From Candidatus Latescibacterota bacterium (GTDB lineage: Bacteria > Krumholzibacteriota > Krumholzibacteriia > Krumholzibacteriales > WJIX01), in assembly GCA_030643145.1 (NCBI GenBank), contig DAOWMJ010000117.1, positions 1 through 6,244 on the forward strand: a stretch of 6,244 nt of DNA, given 5' to 3'. Positions 1-4,273 of this stretch are shown here, one piece after another. A model generated the notes under the pieces. That model ran no database searches. It was given only the letters and a program-made list of their open reading frames with translations, and was not told where the DNA came from. Within the stretch, counting starts at the first letter, position 1. Every line of letters starts with the position of its first letter. The translations under genes and the position numbers were made by a program.

Positions 1-686
1 GATTCAATGTTCTCTGTTAAATAGCTTTTAGCTTTCAGAATAAATATCCAGCGTTCACCGCTCTTTCTAAAATTCATATTATATCCGGAAATCTGTAATA
101 AAGAGTTTTCTCCTATTTTTATTCCAGCTGACGCCGCAAACACCATATAGTTACTGTACAGATAATCCCCCTCATGACATCTCTCGCCCACAAAAGTATA
201 TGTTACCGCCCCTTTTAAATAAACAAGAGGCAGGGATTTTCTTACTTCAACGCCTCCCCCTCCATCCAGACTATGGAGTGAATACGGATAAAGCGACTTG
301 GAACCGGTCGGAAAACGAAAATCAGTTCTAAAAAATAGCCCGTTCACACCGAGACTGTCACCTTTTATCCTGGTAGTTGCATTGAATATGAAATCTCCGA
401 AACCGAAAGTAATCATCTTGTTCGATCTAAGAGCAAAATAAGGAACAATAAATTTTACCGTACTTTTCGGGGCAACCCTTCCTTTGAACGCCGCGGAGAA
501 AAGTTGTGAGTGATCTTCCCGAAAATTGATATCGCTCAGTCCGAATTCCGTCACAACACGAAATGTATCAACAGAATAAAAAAAGGAAGATAAATCATTA
601 TACATACCGGAAACATTTAAGGGAGAAAACCACAAAAAAAGAATAGCAACTACAGCAGAAAGCCAAAATCGAAGATATGAATTCAA
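1..686 (-). CDS. Exported outer-membrane-type beta-barrel protein, 3' end cut by the window edge
   Basis: The frame starts at a TTG codon (686-684) and runs open through 228 codons to the window edge, so the C-terminus is missing. TTG is chosen because GAGGG lies 7 nt upstream, overlapping the previous gene's stop, an in-frame stop lies just before, and the first ATG (codon 28) would remove the signal peptide. Residues 1-27 form a typical signal peptide: a short basic start (R6), a hydrophobic core (W8-F20) and a small-residue end (N-V-S-G). The rest alternates polar and aromatic/hydrophobic residues, as expected for amphipathic beta strands, with glycine-rich turns (DGGGG at 141-145). An F-P-T-G element (125-128) within a barrel-like pattern recalls the MetA-like/transporter-type outer membrane barrels; this is family resemblance only. 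It is probably the third gene of an operon after two zinc-ribbon genes (11-nt gap). Substrate and function are unknown. Confidence 0.8.
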   Translation of the reverse strand, partial: MNSYLRFWLSAVVAILFLWFSPLNVSGMYNDLSSFFYSVDTFRVVTEFGLSDINFREDHSQLFSAAFKGRVAPKSTVKFIVPYFALRSNKMITFGFGDFIFNATTRIKGDSLGVNGLFFRTDFRFPTGSKSLYPYSLHSLDGGGGVEVRKSLPLVYLKGAVTYTFVGERCHEGDYLYSNYMVFAASAGIKIGENSLLQISGYNMNFRKSGERWIFILKAKSYLTENIE

Positions 687-693
687 TGGATAT

Positions 694-698
694 CCCTC
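694..698 (-). promoter_or_regulatory. Ribosome binding site deciding the TTG start at 686
   Basis: GAGGG on the minus strand, with its first G being the last base of the upstream TAG stop, lies 7 nt before TTG at 686. The overlap of the stop codon with the Shine-Dalgarno suggests reinitiation by ribosomes finishing the upstream zinc-ribbon gene. Confidence 0.6.
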
Positions 699-1123
699 TA
701 TTTTACTCCTTCAAGCAATCGTGTTCTACCCTGATCCACAAATTGTACAACAATAATTTTTCTGCCACCGGGAAGCATTTCCTTCTCCACTACCTTGCCG
801 TAATCATTCCAGGATCTGTGATATATTATCACATCAATTTCGTATTGCTCGGACTGATTATAAACCAATGCGCTCTTCCTCTCCTCGACAGTCAAATCTT
901 CCGGAGCAAGCTCATACTTTTTTATCTCCGTGTTTTCCTGCGCACCCCCTTCTTCCTCACCATTCATCCCTGTCATATACGGAAGAAATCCTTCACATTC
1001 AGGACATTTCAACCAGAGGACCTCATTGCTATCCGAGTCGTCCACAATTTCCATTTTGAACGTTTTTTTACAAACTGAACAATACTGTTCAATTGTTTTC
1101 TTTTTCACATCACCCTTTGACAT
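698..1123 (-). CDS. Small two-CxxC zinc-ribbon protein with a C-terminal beta-barrel-like domain
   Basis: A 141-residue cytoplasmic protein with no signal peptide or membrane segment. C15-x2-C18 and C40-x2-C43 form a four-cysteine zinc ribbon. An acidic linker follows (about residues 55-85: Glu-rich, low complexity). Residues 95-140 read I-D-V-I-I-Y-H ... Y-G-K-V-V-E ... I-I-V-V-Q-F ... R-L-L. This resembles the small Tudor/SH3-like barrels with the pattern 'G-D-x-I-x-H-x-x-F/W-x-x-G-x-V ... V-x-F-x-x-G-x-K-x-L' found in CarD-like and UvrD-tail domains. The combination suggests a nucleic-acid or RNA polymerase contact role, which is inference. The ATG at 1123 is preceded by an AAGAGAG-like RBS at rather short spacing. 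It lies 42 nt after the smaller zinc-ribbon gene and 11 nt before the barrel gene, in a likely operon. I do not recognise a named gene. Confidence 0.85.
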   Translation of the reverse strand: MSKGDVKKKTIEQYCSVCKKTFKMEIVDDSDSNEVLWLKCPECEGFLPYMTGMNGEEEGGAQENTEIKKYELAPEDLTVEERKSALVYNQSEQYEIDVIIYHRSWNDYGKVVEKEMLPGGRKIIVVQFVDQGRTRLLEGVK

Positions 1124-1165
1124 TACTCTCTTACCCGGTTTTATAATAACTGAAAAACCTTTAGC

Positions 1166-1351
1166 TTAATCCATTTCAATCCTGCAACAAATATTAGATT
1201 CTTCTGCTGTAAGATACCTCATTCCACAAACAGGACACCGGAATTTCCCGTCAAGCCTTCCATTATTTTCCGCCCTTGCGAGCAATCTGTGAAATTTTAC
1301 ATAATTCTTTGTTTTCTTGAGAATTGCCTCATCCCTATAATTCGAACTCAT
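1166..1351 (-). CDS. 61-residue zinc-ribbon protein, function unknown
   Basis: The ATG at 1351 has a very strong RBS (GGGAGGAG, 3 nt before the start codon), supporting a real small gene. The N-terminal half is basic and helical-looking (K12-R26), without a signal peptide. The C-terminal half carries C39-P-V-C42 and C55-C56, a compact CxxC-x12-CC metal-binding arrangement like a rubredoxin-type or zinc-ribbon knuckle. It is the first gene after the two promoters at 1427-1520, 42 nt ahead of a second zinc-ribbon gene, so it probably leads that operon. Possible roles are an RNA- or ribosome-associated ribbon or a small regulator, and nothing in the sequence chooses between them. The stop is TAA. 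Confidence 0.75.
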   Translation of the reverse strand: MSSNYRDEAILKKTKNYVKFHRLLARAENNGRLDGKFRCPVCGMRYLTAEESNICCRIEMD

Positions 1352-1413
1352 CTACTCCTCCCATCCCTGGTACAAGATATTATACACTATTATGTGGCTA
1401 ATACCTATCTATC

Positions 1414-1429
1414 ATACAATATATTGTAT
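1414..1429. promoter_or_regulatory. Perfect 16-bp palindrome, probable operator
   Basis: ATACAATATATTGTAT is its own reverse complement over all 16 bases, and the flanking bases do not extend it. It overlaps the last three bases of the downstream promoter's -10 hexamer (1427-1432) and covers the expected transcription start near 1420. That is the classic place for a dimeric repressor to block initiation. It also lies in the leader of any transcript from the upstream promoter (1492-1520). The regulator is not in the window. Such an AT-only palindrome can arise by chance in AT-rich DNA, but its length and position over the promoter argue for function. Confidence 0.5.
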
Positions 1430-1455
1430 ATACTACAAATGTTTCTTAGAGTCAA
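1427..1455 (-). promoter_or_regulatory. sigma70-type promoter P2 of the zinc-ribbon operon
   Basis: The minus strand carries TTGACT (1455-1450), a 17-nt spacer and TATATA (1432-1427), 5/6 and 5/6 matches to the consensus with ideal spacing. Initiation would fall near 1420, giving a leader of about 70 nt before the ATG at 1351. The -10 overlaps the 16-bp palindrome, so this promoter is probably repressible. Confidence 0.55.
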
Positions 1456-1491
1456 TCTAATCATGTGATGACCTTAACGCCTACAGAAACA

Positions 1492-1520
1492 AATATATCA
1501 TGAAATATTGTTTTTGGCAA
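1492..1520 (-). promoter_or_regulatory. sigma70-type promoter P1 of the zinc-ribbon operon
   Basis: The minus strand carries TTGCCA (1520-1515), a 17-nt spacer and TATATT (1497-1492). Initiation near 1485 would give a leader of about 135 nt running through P2 and the palindrome. With P2 it makes a tandem arrangement upstream of the gene at 1351. In AT-rich DNA such matches are not rare, hence moderate confidence. Confidence 0.45.
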
Positions 1521-1611
1521 GTTTATGATGGATAATTGTTTAAAATTAGCCAATAAACAACTGAATAGAAGAAGCTACAAACCGATCAATATAATAGCGG
1601 TTACTCAATTA

Positions 1612-2430
1612 CTATTTGCAGGATTCGGTATATGAAATTAAAATAGCCCTAATAAATGTTTCTTTAGAATTAAGCATCCCCTTCAAGATATGAGGTGAAT
1701 ACATTTTTGTATAGGTTTTTCTCGTAACTTCACTCTGTACAAGTCCCCAGAAAGGAACTTTCCCCGAGATCCAGAGCACGTTTCTTTCCTCTTCAAATCT
1801 GGTAGCTTCATTCCCCCCAAGATTTATCTTTCTTTTCCATTCCCCGTAAAATTCCTTGAGTTCACACCTGAATTCCCCCGCTGGAGTCTTCAGCCTCCCG
1901 GGTGGCAATTCTTTATTTTGAAATTCTCCAGGATGAATAAATAACTTGTCCAGCTCAAAACCCCTAATTTCTTTTGCTGTAGCTTCTCTGAAAGGACTTT
2001 CGCCTTCTTTTATGATCACTTTTTCCAATACAGAATATATGTTGTTCAGTGAATCCAGGTTCCATACTCCATCTGACATTATAACCCTGATGACAATCAT
2101 TTCACGCGGGGTTTGAGGCCATGGGGAAGAAGTTATTTCAAGAACTGTTTTGTCCCCGAGCGAATCAAGAACAGAGAAAGTTACCACGGATGTATCTTTC
2201 ACTTCGTACACTTCTGAAATAATGAGGTACTGAACTTTGGCGCCGGATCCAAAGTTAATTTCTTCAAAAGATATCCCCGGTATTAGAAAATCAGCGTTAG
2301 CCGCCCTTATCCCCTGTAAAGGAATAAAAAAACTAAAGAGAAAAAGCATTGCTATTATAATCGATAATACACTCCTATTCTTTATGGCTGAATATCGCCC
2401 CAGACCGGTTATATTAAAGTACCTTCTCAC
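1612..2430 (-). CDS. Exported protein of unknown function, translationally coupled to the haem selenoprotein candidate
   Basis: The start is taken as GTG at 2430: AGGTGA (2442-2437) lies 6 nt upstream, and GTGA gives the typical 4-nt overlap with the preceding stop. An in-frame TTG at 2436 has no room for an RBS. The product is 272 residues. A basic N-terminus is followed by a hydrophobic stretch (about 21-38, S-V-L-S-I-I-I-A-M-L...) and A-N-A at 44-46, so it is secreted to the periplasm or anchored by an uncleaved signal. The mature part is mainly beta-type. It contains T-P-A-G-E-F-R-C (182-189) and W-I-S-G-K-V-P-F-W-G-L (220-230), a layout like periplasmic LolA/TapB-type folds in which a 'P-A-G-x-F-x-C' strand precedes a 'W-x-S-x-x-V-P-x-x-G' strand. 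That resemblance is weak. Tight coupling to the tetrahaem lipoprotein implies a shared envelope function. There is no haem motif. Confidence 0.85.
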   Translation of the reverse strand: MRRYFNITGLGRYSAIKNRSVLSIIIAMLFLFSFFIPLQGIRAANADFLIPGISFEEINFGSGAKVQYLIISEVYEVKDTSVVTFSVLDSLGDKTVLEITSSPWPQTPREMIVIRVIMSDGVWNLDSLNNIYSVLEKVIIKEGESPFREATAKEIRGFELDKLFIHPGEFQNKELPPGRLKTPAGEFRCELKEFYGEWKRKINLGGNEATRFEEERNVLWISGKVPFWGLVQSEVTRKTYTKMYSPHILKGMLNSKETFIRAILISYTESCK

Positions 2431-3800
2431 TCGCAATCACCTTTATAATTTAAGGAATCAGGTTTCATATAACACAGAACACGCTTTAAATATTTTTCAT
2501 AATCAAAATCCGGACTTCTGACTGAATTATGACACATTCCGCATGAATTTTCTGCCATCTTTACATATTCTCCGTCACGCGAATGATTTGCGCCTTGCCC
2601 ATGACATGCCTCGCATGTAACCCCTCCAAGATTTATCCCGTTTTTCCGGGCCTCACTGGATCCAAACCCCGAATACATTTCATACCCGGTTGTATGACAT
2701 TTAAGGCATGCCTCTTTTTCTTTTATGTTTTTCACTCTTTCAAAAGCACGGAAATGAGGAGATGATACAAATTTCGACGTAATATCACTGTGGCATCTGG
2801 CACATATATCAACACCCAGAAACCTTTTTCTTAATCTTCCATGTTTATCATGAGAAACAATTTTCTTCATTCTGATTTCACGAAGCCTTCCACCCTCTAT
2901 CTCCATATATTCGCGTAAATATTGTACAAACCGCTGATCTTTCTCGGAAGATTTATCCAAATGAATTAGCGATGAATTGGAAATGGCGTATTCCGAAGGA
3001 CCTATCGGTTCAATAACAACCTTTCCAATAACTCTCCCATTGTCACCGGCGAACAAAACCGGAATACCCAAATCATCAAAGATTTCTATTGATCTGTCGA
3101 CACAATCGTCAGATGTCTTTGTATTCAACTCCGCGTGACCACGAATAATCATATCAACACCATCAAGAGAAGGCATAATTCCTTTCAGTTTTTCTCTTCC
3201 CATATGAGCGATAAGAATAATAATATCACAATTTTTCTCTTTAAGTTCTTTCAGAACAGCCTTGCTCCGGTTAGCTGGAGATATGAGCTCCAAATCTGAT
3301 CCTTGAGGAAGAGGCTCATCCAACAAAGCAAAGATACAAACTTTGTTGCCATGAACCTCCTTAATCAGATAGGGAGGAAAAACACACTTGTCGTTAGTAT
3401 AAAGATTGGAACAAATCACGGGTAATCCTTTTTCTATACCTTCACGTATAGCCCTAAGCTGATAACCAAGCTCATGCTCGCCTACGGCAACAGCACAATA
3501 TCCCATCTTTATCATCATATCAGCAAGAAAGCGCCCCCTGTACATTGCCAAAATACCGCTTTCAGCATAGAAATCGCCGGCAGACAACAGCAAGACAGAA
3601 TTGTCCTTTTCAAATTCTTTCTTTATAGCTGCAGCCCTCCGGGCTACACCGCCATCAACGGCGTCCCCTCAACCAAAGGCTCTGATTCTACCGTTTACAT
3701 CGCTGGTAAAAAGTATTGTTACGGGAGCCCTTTCTTCGCGGCACCCGGAAATAGCTGCTAGCAACGCGCATATAACTAATAAGAAATAAATAATCCTCAT
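2427..3800 (-). CDS. Lipoprotein with degenerate metallophosphatase and tetrahaem cytochrome c554-type domains; in-frame UGA at codon 44, probable selenocysteine
   Basis: The full frame is 457 codons from ATG 3800 (RBS AAGGGA, about 9-10 nt upstream) to TGA 2429-2427, interrupted only by TGA at codon 44. Residues 1-20 are a lipoprotein signal ending I-S-G-C20. The metallophosphatase-like domain (about 27-265) has T-S-D34-V-N-G, G-G-V-A-R-R (50-55), S-A-G-D76-F, V-G-E-H-E (106-110), A-H199-M-G and R-G-H222-A-E. Relative to the 5'-nucleotidase family, D-x-H is D-x-N, G-N-H-E is G-E-H-E and G-H-x-H is G-H-A-E, so the metal site is degenerate and phosphatase activity is doubtful. The C-terminal part has four CxxCH haem motifs at C333, C365, C396 and C420, with S-P-H349 and N-H406 as likely axial ligands, typical of cytochrome c554-type electron-transfer domains. 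The likely site is the periplasm, lipid-anchored. A TTG-initiated shorter product (from 3593) would lack an export signal and could not receive haem. The alternative reading, a nonsense mutation, is less likely because both sides of the TGA are intact. Confidence 0.85.
2437..2442 (-). promoter_or_regulatory. Ribosome binding site deciding the GTG start at 2430
   Basis: AGGTGA on the minus strand sits 6 nt before GTG 2430, inside the last codons of the upstream cytochrome gene. The alternative TTG at 2436 directly abuts it, so the GTG start with the 4-nt overlap is preferred. Confidence 0.6.
3625..3655 (-). promoter_or_regulatory. Candidate bacterial SECIS stem-loop
   Basis: In the mRNA, 5'-UGUAGCCC (3648-3641) pairs with 5'-GGGCUGCA (3637-3630): 8 bp including one U-G pair, closed by a GGA triloop (3640-3638). 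Below a 2-nt GG bulge (3650-3649), AUGGC (3655-3651) pairs with GCUAU (3629-3625), adding 5 bp including one G-U. The apical loop starts 28 nt after the UGA and begins with G. Bacterial SECIS models, as I recall them, require a short loop with a G in its first two positions about 16-37 nt after the UGA on a stem of at least 4 bp; this fits. The region is also coding (G-G-V-A-R-R-A), so some structure could be incidental to GC-rich codons. Confidence 0.65.
3669..3671 (-). other. In-frame UGA, probable selenocysteine codon (codon 44)
   Basis: TGA on the minus strand lies between GGT (Gly43) and GGG (Gly45) in the frame joining the lipoprotein signal to the metallophosphatase/cytochrome domains. 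The local order F-G-UGA-G-D-A-V-D-G-G-V-A-R-R matches, without gaps, the pattern C-G-C-x5-G-G-L/V-A-R-R that I recall from related proteins, so the UGA replaces the second Cys. Other genes here end in TAA or TAG, but this gene itself ends in TGA, which argues against a genome-wide UGA reassignment. Confidence 0.7.
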
Positions 3801-3835
3801 TTTGTTTCTTTCCCTTAAATAGTAAAAAAGAGTAT

Positions 3836-3873
3836 AAAAAAAGGAGCAAACGAACCTTATCCTTTGCTCCCTT
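3836..3873 (-). terminator. Rho-independent terminator of the HU gene
   Basis: The minus strand has AAGGGAGCAAA (3873-3863) pairing with TTTGCTCC plus following Ts (3850-3840): 8 perfect GC-containing pairs extended by a G-T and two A-T pairs. The loop is 12 nt, and a run of seven Ts (3842-3836) follows directly. It starts 13 nt after the HU stop. It lies only about 36 nt before the cytochrome start, so that gene depends on read-through or on a promoter built into the terminator. A TATACT hexamer at 3836-3831 is a possible -10, but I see no good -35. Confidence 0.9.
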
Positions 3874-3886
3874 AATAATAACTAAA

Positions 3887-4183
3887 TTACTTCTTTGCTA
3901 CACGAGCTTTTAAAGCTTTGCCAGCTTTGAAAGCTGGAACCTTGGTAGCTGGAATAATAATAGTTTCGTTGGTCTGAGGATTACGACCCTGTCGTCTTTT
4001 GCGGCTACGACGAGAGAAAGTGCCAAATCCAGTAATCTGTACTCTTCTGCCCATTGCTACCTCAGTCGCTACAATACCCTCTCTGGGAGCTGTACTGAAA
4101 ATCGCATCAACAGCAGCTTTAGCGTCCTTGAGAGTCAATCCTGTTTTCTTTGCAACCTCCTCCACCATTTCCGTTTTATTCAT
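3887..4183 (-). CDS. HU-family nucleoid DNA-binding protein
   Basis: 98 residues, slightly longer than the usual 90-94. The family layout is complete. The N-terminal helical dimerisation region (N2-K-T-E-M-V ... A-V-D-A-I-F29) is followed by the saddle with G-F-G-T-F (52-56). The DNA-clasping arm follows, rich in Arg/Lys, with G-R-N-P-Q-T at 66-71; P69 is the residue expected to intercalate in the minor groove. The end is F-K-A-G-K (85-89) and a basic tail. HU bends DNA and compacts the nucleoid as a dimer. The start at ATG 4183 is certain: AAGGAGGTG precedes it at good spacing. It has its own TTGACA promoter and intrinsic terminator, so it is a monocistronic, probably highly expressed gene. 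HU versus IHF cannot be separated firmly, but the sequence reads as HU. Confidence 0.97.
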   Translation of the reverse strand: MNKTEMVEEVAKKTGLTLKDAKAAVDAIFSTAPREGIVATEVAMGRRVQITGFGTFSRRSRKRRQGRNPQTNETIIIPATKVPAFKAGKALKARVAKK

Positions 4184-4224
4184 TCTTCACCTCCTTCATT
4201 CGTACTAAAGAACCATATAAGGAC

Positions 4225-4254
4225 ACTCTATGCTCCAACTCACATACCTGTCAA
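4225..4254 (-). promoter_or_regulatory. Promoter of the HU gene
   Basis: A consensus TTGACA (4254-4249) is followed after 18 nt by TAGAGT (4230-4225), a 4/6 match to the -10. Initiation near 4218 gives a leader of about 35 nt. Directly upstream is an A/T tract containing the 12-bp palindrome TTTATTAATAAA (4260-4271), suitable as an UP element. It sits in the 90-nt gap between lptD and HU. Confidence 0.55.
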
Positions 4255-4273
4255 CACTTTTTATTAATAAATC

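Noticed and set aside
677..1078. 133-codon open frame on the plus strand
   Set aside because: It is antisense to the two-CxxC zinc-ribbon gene, whose motifs and RBS are convincing. No family features are visible in the plus-strand product.
1536..1602. Possible terminators after the gene ending at 1612: AACCG/CGGTT (1580-1602) and TTGTTTA/TAAACAA (1536-1560)
   Set aside because: The first stem has only 5 pairs with a 13-nt loop and no T-run. The second is nearly all A/T with an 11-nt loop and no T-run. Neither meets the standard for an intrinsic terminator.
3593..3593. TTG at 3593 as the real start of the cytochrome gene
   Set aside because: An AAGGA lies about 10 nt upstream, so it is not absurd. 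It would, however, remove the lipoprotein signal and first fold motif, leaving c-type haem sites in a protein that could not be exported for haem attachment.
3651..3664. Alternative small hairpin CGCC-GUUGAU-GGCG right after the UGA as the SECIS
   Set aside because: It has only 4 pairs, and its loop starts 9 nt after the UGA, too close for known bacterial SECIS geometry. It also competes with the basal arm of the better helix.
3594..3800. Reading the cytochrome gene as a pseudogene broken by a nonsense TGA
   Set aside because: There is no other stop or frameshift in 457 codons. Signal, lipobox, domain motifs and all four haem sites are intact, and the TGA falls at an expected Cys position followed by a suitable stem-loop. 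A recent Cys-to-stop mutation or sequencing error remains possible but is second best.
4260..4271. 12-bp palindrome TTTATTAATAAA between lptD and HU as an operator
   Set aside because: It is short, A/T only, and sits upstream of the -35 where an UP element is a sufficient explanation.
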